From Desulfosarcina alkanivorans (lineage in GTDB: Bacteria > Desulfobacterota > Desulfobacteria > Desulfobacterales > Desulfosarcinaceae), in assembly GCF_009688945.1 (NCBI RefSeq), contig NZ_AP021874.1:372001-436000 (forward strand): a DNA stretch of 64,000 nt, given 5' to 3'. Positions 30,815 to 39,406 of this stretch are shown here, in pieces. The notes beneath the pieces are model-generated. The model saw only the letters and a list, made by a program, of their open reading frames with translations, was not told where the DNA came from and ran no database searches. The first letter of the stretch is position 1, and each line of letters opens with the position of its first letter. The position numbers and the translations under genes are program-made.

Positions 30815-31315
30815 TTATCCGCAATTCTTTCCACGTTTTTTACGGCTGGAGGTCTTACCGGACGGAGCAGCGGCGGCCTCGGCCACCTTCTCGAGCAGCG
30901 CCGCCGCCCATTCCGCCGGAGAGGTCTGGGGGCCTTGCGGCTCCTCACCCTCGCGGGCGATCTTGGTGGTCTTGAGATCCTTCATGTGGCAGCGGATCAT
31001 GCGGTCGAGCTTCTCGGCGGCGTCCGTGTTCCCCTCGATCTGGGCGCGGACCAGCTTCACCGAATAGACGCCCACCAGCTCCACCTGCAGGAAGTCGCTG
31101 GACTTGTTGAACTCGAAGTCCTGGTTGAGGCGGTCGATGATCGCGTCGAACATGACCTTCTCTTCCGGCGTCAGGCAGCGGTCGGCGAAGATGCCGTGAC
31201 GCAGCCGGTTCTGGTTGCCCTCGGGCGCACCAGGCCCGCGCCGGGGCGGTTCGGTCTTGCCCTCGTTGCGATGCCAGCGGTCCAGCGTCTCTTTGTCCGG
31301 TTTGTTCAGTGCCAC
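30815..31315 (-). CDS. Putative terminase small subunit-like protein
   Basis: The 166-residue protein has the N-terminal GAPEGNQNRLRHGIF signature frequent in small terminase-associated and phage DNA-binding proteins, then helical regions (EEKVMFDAIIDRLNQDFEFNKSSDFLQVELVGVYSVKLVRAQIEGNTDAAEKLDRMI) and a basic C-terminus (SSRKKRGKNCG). GTG 31315 has AGGA seven bases upstream. A promoter-like element lies 92 bases upstream. TerS identity rests on the short motif and phage context; it is separated from TerL by the recombinase cassette, which may have inserted between them. Confidence 0.6.
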   Translation of the reverse strand: MALNKPDKETLDRWHRNEGKTEPPRRGPGAPEGNQNRLRHGIFADRCLTPEEKVMFDAIIDRLNQDFEFNKSSDFLQVELVGVYSVKLVRAQIEGNTDAAEKLDRMIRCHMKDLKTTKIAREGEEPQGPQTSPAEWAAALLEKVAEAAAAPSGKTSSRKKRGKNCG

Positions 31316-31406
31316 GTGGAAATCCTGCCGAATATTGTTTTCCCAAGCCGGGATGCGGGGCGGGAGGCCGATTTAGCCTCCAAACGCGCTCCCGCTGGTT
31401 CAGGGG

Positions 31407-31437
31407 TTACTTACCGGAAGCGGCGGCCAACTGTCGG
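31407..31437 (-). promoter_or_regulatory. 31-bp promoter-like element, copy 5
   Basis: The minus strand reads CCGAC-N15-CCGGTAAGTAA. Here the element overlaps the last codons of the Mor-like gene and encodes its final Ser-Gly-Lys-stop. It points at the TerS-like gene. Confidence 0.72.
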
Positions 31438-31685
31438 TCCCGGTCCTGCTTTCGTTCGGCGGCGATGATCTGGTTGACGCGGCGGGTAGTCACTCCGGCG
31501 AGGTTGGAGATCTCCTGGCTGCTGATCCCCTGCAGATGAAGGGCAAGCACCAGGTCGCGGCGTTCCTGGTAGAAGCGGCTCGGTGCCGGGACCCAGAGAA
31601 TTCCGGTGTAATGCTTCTGGATCTGATCGAAGAGTTCCTCGGGCAGGACATCCTTGGCGTTGGCGTAGCGTTTCTTTTTTTTCAC
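31407..31685 (-). CDS. Mor/CD3324-like transcription activator
   Basis: The 92-residue protein has the pattern of the Mor transcription activator family and its CD3324-like relatives: YANAKDVLPEELFDQIQKHYTGILWVP at the N-terminus, then a helix-turn-helix (RDLVLALHLQGISSQEISNLAGVTTRRVNQIIAAER). In phage Mu, Mor and C activate middle and late promoters. This protein is therefore a candidate regulator of the repeated promoter-like element, an alternative to or partner of the sigma-like factor at 41.7 kb. GTG 31685 has GGAGG eight bases upstream. Its C-terminal codons are themselves part of copy 5. Confidence 0.8.
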   Translation of the reverse strand: MKKKKRYANAKDVLPEELFDQIQKHYTGILWVPAPSRFYQERRDLVLALHLQGISSQEISNLAGVTTRRVNQIIAAERKQDRDRQLAAASGK

Positions 31686-31688
31686 GTC

Positions 31689-32459
31689 TCAATCCTCCAT
31701 TTTCTTCATCCACGGCTGCGGCACCTCCGGGTTGTAGAATCGCAGCGTGCTGGGACGCCCGGACTTCGGCCCGTGGATAATTTCAATAAAACGCTCGGTG
31801 ACCTCGCCAATCTCCTGATCGCCATCGACGAAACAGACCAGGCCGTAGTCCTCGCCGCAGGGAAACCGAAACCGGCCCTGGTTCTGATAGAGGCGTGCCT
31901 CGGACCAGCCCTTGGGCAGGGCCTCCTCACGGATGGCATCGACCTTGGCGACTGCCTGGGAAGTCACCGGCTGCTTACATTTCCAAGCTTGGTTCCCGGG
32001 ATAAATCCAGTCCTTTGTGGCAACTACGACAGGTTTCTCCTGGGCCTCGGGACGAAGCGCGGGTGGCCGATAGTTCTTCGTGGAAAAGGAATGCAGTACC
32101 CCCTGCAGGTTTTCCTTGCCGAACTCCCGGATGGCCAGCTCCTGCAGGGCGTTGAATCGCTGCCGCAGCGTATTCCAGGCATCCTCGGGGAGCTTTCCGG
32201 CCTTGTGCGCGGCTTGGGCGGTGACCATGCGGGAACGTAGCCAGGCAAAGTATTCAGGCGACAGACGGCGACACAGCGTGCCGTTGATCTCCCTGTCTTC
32301 AGGCCAGTCGCGGGCGTCCTCGATCTTGTGAACGTCGAGCCCGGTGGAGACATAGATGGCGGGCTGCGGTGGTTGCGGTGGTAATGATGGGGTTTCACAT
32401 CCAGCCGAGGCGTCCTGCCCTCCGGCGGTGTGCTTGATCATGGTTTTCAGAAGGCTCAT
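31689..32459 (-). CDS. Unrecognised phage early protein
   Basis: The 256-residue protein has a Pro/Gln-rich N-terminal segment (PPQPPQP), which is encoded by two tandem iteron units. A conserved-looking body follows: STGLDVHKIEDARDWPEDREINGTLCRRLSPEYFAWLRSRMVTAQAAHKAGKLPEDAWNTLRQRF, then a C-terminal part with FRFPCGEDYGLVCFVDGDQEIG. No family is recognised. It lies between the candidate origin and the Mor-like gene, with copy 6 of the promoter-like element 41 bases upstream. A replication or regulatory role is inferred from position only. Confidence 0.62.
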   Translation of the reverse strand: MSLLKTMIKHTAGGQDASAGCETPSLPPQPPQPAIYVSTGLDVHKIEDARDWPEDREINGTLCRRLSPEYFAWLRSRMVTAQAAHKAGKLPEDAWNTLRQRFNALQELAIREFGKENLQGVLHSFSTKNYRPPALRPEAQEKPVVVATKDWIYPGNQAWKCKQPVTSQAVAKVDAIREEALPKGWSEARLYQNQGRFRFPCGEDYGLVCFVDGDQEIGEVTERFIEIIHGPKSGRPSTLRFYNPEVPQPWMKKMED

Positions 32460-32893
32460 GGCTTCAGGCTCCAGAAATACGGGTTAATCGCTTTTTCTGT
32501 TACTTACCGGAGCAGCCCTGAAACCGTCGGTGACCATCTGCTGCGGTGGATACGTGCGGTGGCTGCGGTGGTCGTGCGGTGGAAGGTTTTCTCGTCCCAC
32601 CGCAGGGGATGGTTCTTTGTTTGTTATTTGTTTTTAGATAGTTATGAAGAAAGAGAAGATAGAGTGCGGTGGTTGCGGTGGTATTTGGGGAATGTCTCTC
32701 TCGCTGGGTCGGAATTTCTCTAGCGGGGGACGCCGGGTTGGTAGGAAGAAAAAAAATTTCAGCCCATAGGGGGTGAGACCTCTGGATTGACCACCGCAAC
32801 CACCGCAAAGGCCATGAAAGCTCTGTCTGGTAAGGGTTTGGCGTGCGGTGGTCATCCACCGCAAGGGACAGCGGTGTTCACCGCACCACCGCA
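32365..32893. repeat. Cluster of fourteen TGCGGTGG iteron-like repeats (candidate origin)
   Basis: TGCGGTGG occurs nine times on the plus strand (32365, 32374, 32542, 32555, 32564, 32575, 32665, 32674, 32844). Its complement occurs five times (32597, 32791, 32800, 32856, 32886). Several pairs are in 9-base tandem register. Two AT-rich stretches lie within (about 32612-32660 and 32748-32762). The cluster adjoins the 3' side of the primase-helicase gene, as replication origins of phages and plasmids often do. The first two units fall in the coding sequence of the gene at 31689-32459. Confidence 0.6.
32500..32530 (-). promoter_or_regulatory. 31-bp promoter-like element, copy 6
   Basis: The minus strand reads CCGAC-N15 (wholly different spacer)-CCGGTAAGTAA. 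It lies 41 bases upstream of the ATG at 32459, inside the iteron region. Confidence 0.75.
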
Positions 32894-32947
32894 AAAGAAA
32901 AGGACGCCCGAGAGCGTCCTGGATGATTGGGTCAGTATGGCGTGGAA

Positions 32948-35900
32948 TCAGAGGTTGGCGTTCTTGACGATCCGGTATTCGAAGTTCTTGGTGTGGGCGT
33001 TGCGCTGCCGGTCGATGTCAAACCCGGCGTCCCGTATGACGTCCAGGTCGTTGCTGATGCGCCGACCGAGCTGGGCGGGCTTCTTGTATTCGAACTCGAG
33101 GTTGAATTCCCGGCCGACCCTGCGTAGCGCCGCGAGCAGCCGTCCCGCCGACACCGGTTCCATAGTGTTCTCGTTCTCGAACCTCACCTGATAGCGTTCG
33201 ATGAACCCCACCACGTGGTTTGCCCGGTCGTCCTCGCCGTAGCGGGCCTTCTCGTCCAGTTCCACCGCGTTCCGGTAGGCATGGAAGAGCGACGCCAGCG
33301 CCGTGGCAATGGGGTTCGACTCCCGCGCCATCTCCTGGCTGGTGTCGTTGATGGAATGAATCTGCTCGATGAACAGCGGGCTTAGATCCTCGAGTCCGGT
33401 GGTCACCTCGTGTTCCTCGGACCCGGCCAGCATCATCAGGTACATCAGGCTCAGATAATCGTTGCAACGGCGCTTGCCATGGGTCGGCATGGTTCGGTGC
33501 AGCAGACGCATGACCTGTTTCTGGGCTCCGTCCCGGATCATCGCCAGAACATGACTGGTTCGCTTCATAATGGCCGAGATGATCAGGTCCCGGTTCTGCT
33601 GGATGGCGGAAATGACCTCCGATTCCAGAAAGCAGTCGCTTGCCTGGTTGGCGAGGTCGAAGTTGATGACGAAGGACCTCGACAGTATCTCCGAAAGCTC
33701 CCCGCACAGCGGCTCGATGCCGGTGGTGTTCAGCAGGCATTTGGTCCGCTCGGTGATGGTCTCGCTGTCGGTGCCGCTCTTGCGCTTCTCTTTGGCGATG
33801 CCGGTGATGCTGGTCAGCATGAAGGTGGTCAGATCCTCGGTCATCTGCTTGACCTCGATGTTGTCGAGGACGATGAGCGGGTTCTGCGAGCCATCGGTGT
33901 AGTTCGCCGCGTCGGTGGCCTTCTTGTGCTGGGGCTCGCCGTAAAGCAGCGTTGAAGTGATCTTGCTGGCGGTGGTCTTTCCCGATCCGGCCGAGCCCTC
34001 GAATCGGGTCATGGGCCGTGTCCCGGCGAAGTCGATCAGCAGGAAACAGGAGAGCCAGGAAAGGATGAGAAAGCGATCCCCCTGCGGGCAGGTCATGTTG
34101 CTCACGAGCAGATCGACCAGGAGCCGGTCCGCCTCTTCGAGGTCGGCGTCGGGCAGGAATTTCAGCGGCTTCATCTTGCGCGAGCCGTCCAGGATGATGC
34201 CGTCCTCGTTGCCGCCGTTCTTCATGATCTGAATCTCGTCCGGGGTGATCTTGGCGATCTCGTGCTCCGGATTGTTCAGGTTGAAATAGACGGTGTAGGA
34301 GGCCACATCGGTGTGCAGCCAGGAAAAATGGTCGCGCACCTGGCCACGGATCATCGCCAGGCTGGGTAGTACCTCGAAAAATGTCCGTCCGCCGTTGGAG
34401 GTCGGCACCATGCCCGTATGCTTATAGAGCATGGCCGCGTAATGGCGCTTGCGGCCCCGGTCCGGTGAATCCATCCAATAGATGGCGTTGTCGAAATACA
34501 TGAACGGCTCGCCCGGCAGGGTGTGAAAGAACTGGGCACCGTTGGAGGTGAACCAGTCGTAGGCGGCCTCGGCGGCCAGGGTGTAGTCGGGAGCGCCGTT
34601 CTCCAGTTCCGTGTCGATCAACACCTCGTCAACCCGGGCGCGGCATGATCCGGGCATCGCGCCGGACATCCGCTTGGCCTTTTTCTTTTCGTTGCGGAAC
34701 TCGACCTTTCGGTCCTTCTGGATGGCGCGGATTTGTTCCTTCAGGGTGGCCATGGAGACGCCACCACCGATGCGCTCCTGCACCAGCTTCAGCAGACGGG
34801 CCTGTTCCAGCGGAGACTGCTCGGAAATCTCCCCCAGGATCGGCTCGAGCAGGCGGTTGCGTTCCTCCTCTTCAGCGCCCTCGGGCAGCGAGCGCACGCC
34901 GAACTCGATGGGCGTGCTGGCCTCGGCGAGCAGACGTTCGAAATCCTCCCGGGTATGCCCGGCGGCAATGTAATCGTTGACGTCGATCTTGGCAGTGGCG
35001 AGAAGCGCCTCGACCGCCTGGACTTCCTCGGCGGGACGTCCCGCCAGCAGCTTGGCCAGCTCCTTCGCCCCCACGCTCGCCGTCAGGCCGAAGCGTTCGG
35101 TCAGCTCCTGCCGGGCCGAGTTCTGTGTCTCCGACAAGGGCAGCGTCACCAGCCGGGTGTCGATCTTGTGTTCGGCCAGGGTACGGGCGGTTTGCAGCGC
35201 CCCCTTGAGACCGGCTTGGGAGAGTTCGTTGTCCTGACAGATGTAGACGGTTTCGACGCCGCGCAGCTTGGGGATCAGGCGCTCCCAATCGGCGGCCCGG
35301 ATGCGGACGGTGACCGGAGATACGGTGGGCAGGCCCAGTTGCATCAGCGCCAGGCAATCGGTCACCCCCTCGGTGATGATCACCTTGCCGGGCCTCGCCA
35401 GCAGGCAGTCCTCGTTGAACAGCAGCGCGTTGTTGATGAAGTCGGCGACGTAAGGCCGTTGGTGTTCGTCGTGAACCGGCAGTTTCTTGTATTTCCCTTG
35501 CTCCCAGCCCACGTCCGGGGTCCACGGCGTCTTGCGGCCGATCATGAACACCACCCGGCCACGGCTCCAGTAGGGAAAGACGATCCGGCGCTCGAAAAAT
35601 GGCGTCAGGCCGTCCTGGCTGGTGGGACGGAAAGCGCCGGTGGCGGCGAGCTCCCGCTTGGAGAAACCGTCCTCACCCCCGGTCAGTTGGGCGACCGCGC
35701 CGGACGCGTTGTCCGCGTAGCCGATCAGGAGATCGTCGATGGTCTCCTCGCTCAGGGCGTATTTGGATTTCAGCCAGTCGAGGACCTCCGGCGACTCTTT
35801 GAGTCTGGCGTGGTAAAGCCTGGCCAGCGAGGTCAGCGCGTCCTTGACCCGCAGTTCGAAGGCGCGGTCGGCCTCCGTCTGGGCGAGACGCTCCTGGCTG

Positions 35901-36262
35901 AGGCCATAGCGCGACAGCGGCGGCAAGCCCGCCTTCTTGGCGAGATAGTCCCGGGCCTGACGGTGGCTGTCGGGCATCGGACCGGATTGCCCGGCGGTGA
36001 CCGAGCCCGTCTGAATGAACTCAACGAGCTGCAGCACATCACCGCCGACTCCGCAGCCGAAGCAGTACCAGCCCTGCTTGTCGAGCATCACGTGCAGCGA
36101 CAGACGCGACTGGCTCTGATGGTTGGGGCAGTCGCACATCAAGCGCTGGCCGGTCTCTTGGGTGATCCGTCCCGGCAGGAGTTCCCGGGCCACGTCACCG
36201 ATGTCCATCTCGGTGACGAGCCGGTAATACTCCCTGACGTTATCCGTTCCGCCCATACTCAT
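32948..36262 (-). CDS. Primase-helicase with CHC2 zinc finger and Toprim
   Basis: The 1,104-residue protein combines a CHC2-type zinc finger (Cys43, Cys45, His48, Cys67, Cys70 in MCDCPNH and WYCFGCG), a Toprim domain (VIITEGVTDCLAL, ~295-306) and, after a long linker, a P-loop ATPase domain with GSAGSGKT (756-763) and LIVLDN (796-801). The last part resembles plasmid/phage helicases that load at origins. It would make primers and unwind phage DNA. ATG 36262 overlaps the RecD2-like stop by four bases. The gene ends 55 bases from the iteron cluster. Confidence 0.9.
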   Translation of the reverse strand: MSMGGTDNVREYYRLVTEMDIGDVARELLPGRITQETGQRLMCDCPNHQSQSRLSLHVMLDKQGWYCFGCGVGGDVLQLVEFIQTGSVTAGQSGPMPDSHRQARDYLAKKAGLPPLSRYGLSQERLAQTEADRAFELRVKDALTSLARLYHARLKESPEVLDWLKSKYALSEETIDDLLIGYADNASGAVAQLTGGEDGFSKRELAATGAFRPTSQDGLTPFFERRIVFPYWSRGRVVFMIGRKTPWTPDVGWEQGKYKKLPVHDEHQRPYVADFINNALLFNEDCLLARPGKVIITEGVTDCLALMQLGLPTVSPVTVRIRAADWERLIPKLRGVETVYICQDNELSQAGLKGALQTARTLAEHKIDTRLVTLPLSETQNSARQELTERFGLTASVGAKELAKLLAGRPAEEVQAVEALLATAKIDVNDYIAAGHTREDFERLLAEASTPIEFGVRSLPEGAEEEERNRLLEPILGEISEQSPLEQARLLKLVQERIGGGVSMATLKEQIRAIQKDRKVEFRNEKKKAKRMSGAMPGSCRARVDEVLIDTELENGAPDYTLAAEAAYDWFTSNGAQFFHTLPGEPFMYFDNAIYWMDSPDRGRKRHYAAMLYKHTGMVPTSNGGRTFFEVLPSLAMIRGQVRDHFSWLHTDVASYTVYFNLNNPEHEIAKITPDEIQIMKNGGNEDGIILDGSRKMKPLKFLPDADLEEADRLLVDLLVSNMTCPQGDRFLILSWLSCFLLIDFAGTRPMTRFEGSAGSGKTTASKITSTLLYGEPQHKKATDAANYTDGSQNPLIVLDNIEVKQMTEDLTTFMLTSITGIAKEKRKSGTDSETITERTKCLLNTTGIEPLCGELSEILSRSFVINFDLANQASDCFLESEVISAIQQNRDLIISAIMKRTSHVLAMIRDGAQKQVMRLLHRTMPTHGKRRCNDYLSLMYLMMLAGSEEHEVTTGLEDLSPLFIEQIHSINDTSQEMARESNPIATALASLFHAYRNAVELDEKARYGEDDRANHVVGFIERYQVRFENENTMEPVSAGRLLAALRRVGREFNLEFEYKKPAQLGRRISNDLDVIRDAGFDIDRQRNAHTKNFEYRIVKNANL

Positions 36263-38487
36263 TCGGCCTCCGCGACACGGGCGAAATCGGCCTCCGCGTG
36301 CTGGGCGGCGTCCAGAAACAGGGGCAGAAAGGTCCGACGGTCATCCACCTGGCAACGCTTGGCGCAATTCTGGATGCCCCAATGGTCGCCCAGGACAATG
36401 GCGGTGCGCCGGGCGCGGGTCACCCCGGTGTAGAGCAGATTGCGGTGGTGCATGAAGGAATGCGCCTTGTGGACCACCACCACGGCGCAGGGGAATTCGG
36501 ACCCCTGGGTTTTGTGGATGGTGAGCGCATAGGCGAGCTGCAGGTCCTGAAGGTCGGGCGAACCCTTTTCCATCTCCACCGGCATGCCGTCGAAGTCGAT
36601 GACCAGGGTGCCGTTCGCGAGGACATCGACCACATAGCCGATGGCACCATTCATCACGTTCAGGTCGTAGTTGTTCCGGGTCTGGATGACCTTGTCGTGA
36701 TTGAGAAACGGGGCGCGGCGGCCCATAGCGACCGGCGGTACCTCGGCGTTCCAGAGCTTGCGCTGGATGAGCCGCTGCAGTTCCTCGTTCAGTTCCTTGG
36801 TGCCGAGCGGCCCCTTGTGGGTCGGCGTCAGCACCTGCACGTCCTTGATGATGTCGAACCCCAGGGCGTCGAGCCGCTCCTGAAACAGCTCCAGCAGGAA
36901 CGAGCGTGCCGCCATCGGATCGGTGAACTGATCCACCAGGTACCAATCCCGGCATCCGGTCACCGATGCCTCGCTGGTCTTGCGCACCTCGCCCTTGAGA
37001 ACGGCGGTGCAGTTCTCCTTAAGGACGCCAGCCTGGCGAACGACCTTGTCGAGGATGACCGTGGGGATGGCGCGTGTCTGGATCAGATCTCGAAGGATGT
37101 TTCCGGGTCCCACCGGCGGAAGCTGGTTGTGGTCACCGACCAGCAGCACCGTGGTCCGTGACAGGTCGACCGCCTCGAACAGGTGCCAGGCCAGCGGCAC
37201 GTCGACCATCGAAAACTCGTCGACCACCAAGACGTCGGCATCGATGGGATTCTCCTTGCTGCGCGAGAAACCCTTGCCGTCATAGCCGAGCAGACGGTGA
37301 ATGGTGGTGCCGCTGCGACCGCTGACTTCCTCCAGGCGCTTGGCGGCCTTGCCGGTCGGCGCGGCGAGCACGACCTCCAGGTCGCTCTCCTCGCAGATGG
37401 TGTTGATGACCGAAATGGTGTAGCTCTTGCCCGAACCGGCTCCACCCGAAATCAGGCTGATGCTGTGCTGGAGGGCCGAGCGGACCGCGTCGAGCTGCTT
37501 CTCGTTCAGCGTTGATGCGCAGCGCCGAATCAGGGCATCGAGTTTCTTGACGGACTGGAAATGAGGATTCGGTGTTTCGGCCTGGCCGAACAACAAGGCC
37601 AGCTCCCGCTCCATGCGGACGATCTCCGGCAGAGCGACCACGAAACGTCCGCCGTGGGAATCGCAGGCAAGCGCCTGTTCTTCGATGAGCGCGTCGAGGG
37701 CGCTCTCGATGCGGACCCGGCTGTCCAGGGCATCCATGACCAGCAGCAGATTGGCCTGATCCACCAGATCCTCGTATTCGATCCAGCAGTGGCCATTGTC
37801 CAGGGCATCACGGACGCAAAACAGCATTCCGGCCCGGATACGGGGAACGTGGTCCTTTGGGGTTCCCAGCTTGCGGGCGATCTTGTCGACCTTCTTGAAG
37901 CCGAATCCCCGGATCTCCCGAATGAGGATGTACGGGTCTTCTTTCAGAATATCGAGGCAATTGCCGCCGAGTCTTTCGACCAGGGTGGTGACCTGATGAT
38001 GGGTCAGGCCGAATGCCGAAAGCCAGGCCATGACGGTGTTGACGCTGCGGTTCTTCAACCATTCGTCACGCAGCCGCTTGGCTGCATCCAGGGGCAGCCG
38101 GGCTTTGAGGGCGATGCGCTCAGGGTCACTCAAAAGGGTTTCTTCAAAGGCGTCGCCGAAACTCTCGACGATCAATCTGGCCTTGGCCGGACCAATGCCC
38201 TTGATCTCCGGATGGTTGGCCAGATAGTGGATCAGCCCTTCCGGATCGAGTTCGAGGTCGTGCTCCATCCCGTCGACCTTGAACTGACGGCCGTATTTGG
38301 GATGGGTGGACCACGACCCGAGCAGGACCACAGGCTGATTTTCCCGGGCGAACAAATTGCCCGCGAACTGGACTTCCTCACCGGTCGGGGTGAGCAGTCG
38401 GCCTGCGGAGAACTTGGGTCCGGCATAGTAAACGCGCTCTATTCTTCCCCGGAGTCGCGCCGGGTTACTCTCATTTCTTTTTGGCAT
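36259..38487 (-). CDS. RecD2-like superfamily 1 helicase
   Basis: The 742-residue protein begins with an OB-like region, helix-hairpin-helix segments (HPEIKGIGPAKARLIVESFG, and IREIRGFGFKKVDKIARKLG) and then the SF1B helicase core: GGAGSGKS (348-355), DEFS (423-426), VGDHNQLPPVG and the late LTIHKTQGSEFP. This is the RecD2/TraA-like layout. It probably unwinds recombination or replication intermediates. ATG 38487 has GGAGG eight bases upstream; upstream codons in this frame overlap the ERCC4 gene and are unlikely to be used. Confidence 0.9.
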   Translation of the reverse strand: MPKRNESNPARLRGRIERVYYAGPKFSAGRLLTPTGEEVQFAGNLFARENQPVVLLGSWSTHPKYGRQFKVDGMEHDLELDPEGLIHYLANHPEIKGIGPAKARLIVESFGDAFEETLLSDPERIALKARLPLDAAKRLRDEWLKNRSVNTVMAWLSAFGLTHHQVTTLVERLGGNCLDILKEDPYILIREIRGFGFKKVDKIARKLGTPKDHVPRIRAGMLFCVRDALDNGHCWIEYEDLVDQANLLLVMDALDSRVRIESALDALIEEQALACDSHGGRFVVALPEIVRMERELALLFGQAETPNPHFQSVKKLDALIRRCASTLNEKQLDAVRSALQHSISLISGGAGSGKSYTISVINTICEESDLEVVLAAPTGKAAKRLEEVSGRSGTTIHRLLGYDGKGFSRSKENPIDADVLVVDEFSMVDVPLAWHLFEAVDLSRTTVLLVGDHNQLPPVGPGNILRDLIQTRAIPTVILDKVVRQAGVLKENCTAVLKGEVRKTSEASVTGCRDWYLVDQFTDPMAARSFLLELFQERLDALGFDIIKDVQVLTPTHKGPLGTKELNEELQRLIQRKLWNAEVPPVAMGRRAPFLNHDKVIQTRNNYDLNVMNGAIGYVVDVLANGTLVIDFDGMPVEMEKGSPDLQDLQLAYALTIHKTQGSEFPCAVVVVHKAHSFMHHRNLLYTGVTRARRTAIVLGDHWGIQNCAKRCQVDDRRTFLPLFLDAAQHAEADFARVAEAE

Positions 38488-38921
38488 CTCGCGATCCTCC
38501 GGTGAAAACGTGTCAGGTACTCCTCGACAAAACGGCAGGCGGCCTGCCGGTCCGAGCAGAAGTAGACGGGGACACCGAAGTCGACGACGATGGAGGCGAC
38601 CGTTCCGATCAGCGCGTGCGGGTGGGCATCGCTGCGGTAGCGGCCATCGACCAGATCGCGAAAGTTGCATTCGACAACCACACAGGCGGATTCGTAGGCG
38701 GAGAGCTTTTCCAGTTCGCGGTGGAACCGCTTTCGCCCCCGGATGACGGTGGAGACGAAATCCGTCAGGGATTTACGCTCCACCGCCACCCGTTCCTCGA
38801 GGCCAACCAGCGAGTAATCACCGGCGGGCAGCGCCTTGCGAACCGCCGAAACCTTGTCGCTATCGAAGCTGTAGGGCTCCTGTTCGCGGGTGTCGACGAC
38901 AACGGTGATCCGGTCCATCAT
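38439..38921 (-). CDS. ERCC4-type nuclease
   Basis: The 160-residue protein has the XPF/ERCC4 nuclease signature: VVVDTREQEPYSF at the N-terminus and VERKSLTDFVSTV (Glu48-Arg49-Lys50 and Asp54), followed by GRKRFHRELEKLSAYESACVVVEC. Such phage nucleases cut branched DNA. It is encoded between the SSB-like protein and the RecD2-like helicase, overlapping both genes, so the three probably work together in recombination-dependent replication or repair. Confidence 0.88.
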   Translation of the reverse strand: MMDRITVVVDTREQEPYSFDSDKVSAVRKALPAGDYSLVGLEERVAVERKSLTDFVSTVIRGRKRFHRELEKLSAYESACVVVECNFRDLVDGRYRSDAHPHALIGTVASIVVDFGVPVYFCSDRQAACRFVEEYLTRFHRRIARCQKEMRVTRRDSGEE

Positions 38922-39394
38922 CAGAACGGGATCATGTCGTCCATCGCCGCGCCGGGAGCCCCGGCATCGTCGGCCATGACAATGCGACGGTTGAAGTAGA
39001 TGTTCTCGTTTTCACCGCGAGTGCGTTTGGTCACCTCCAGCTTGATATTGAGAAGCTGCTCGAGGTGGCCCGGCAGGTCGGAGAGCTTCTGAAGCTGCAG
39101 CCCGCAGGTGTAGAGGTCCTGCTTGAGCCACTTGATGTTCTCGTTGCTGGCCATGACGTTGTTGCGCCAGAGCAGACGGCCCTTGTAGGTCGGAGCGAGA
39201 ATGCGCAGGGTCCACTTGAGCATGGGGTTGCCCGAGGTCTGGGCGCGGGTCAGTTCGACCCGGTCGACATTGACCTGGTACTTGCCGTCGGGGACGGCCT
39301 CGAACTCGCGTTCCTCGACTTCGGCGGTTTCAAAGGCGTCGTCGAACTGCGCCAGGTCGAGGTTGCTGCTGGATTGGTTTTCGTAGTGTTCCAT
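38921..39394 (-). CDS. DUF669-like protein with SSB-type acidic tail
   Basis: The 157-residue protein resembles DUF669 phage proteins: GKYQVNVDRVELTRAQTSGNPMLKWTLRILAPTYKGRLLWRNNVM, then KQDLYTCGLQLQKLSDLP. It ends DDMIPF, an acidic tip very like that of bacterial SSB (which recruits partner enzymes). A single-strand DNA binding role next to the Sak4-like ATPase is likely, though the OB fold is not obvious from sequence. AAGGAG precedes the ATG. Confidence 0.78.
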   Translation of the reverse strand: MEHYENQSSSNLDLAQFDDAFETAEVEEREFEAVPDGKYQVNVDRVELTRAQTSGNPMLKWTLRILAPTYKGRLLWRNNVMASNENIKWLKQDLYTCGLQLQKLSDLPGHLEQLLNIKLEVTKRTRGENENIYFNRRIVMADDAGAPGAAMDDMIPF

Positions 39395-39406
39395 GGTCGG
39401 CTCTCC

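Noticed and set aside
30440..31468. 342-codon plus-strand frame after the recombinase terminator
   Set aside because: Mostly antisense to the TerS-like gene; the first part is the repeat-rich non-coding stretch and there is no ribosome site.
32500..32859. 119-codon minus-strand frame in the iteron region
   Set aside because: Made mostly of translated iterons and AT-rich DNA, overlaps copy 6 of the promoter element and resembles nothing; the region is better read as a non-coding origin.
32365..32893. CRISPR-like short repeats
   Set aside because: The repeat unit is only eight bases, occurs in both orientations and has irregular gaps; no cas genes.
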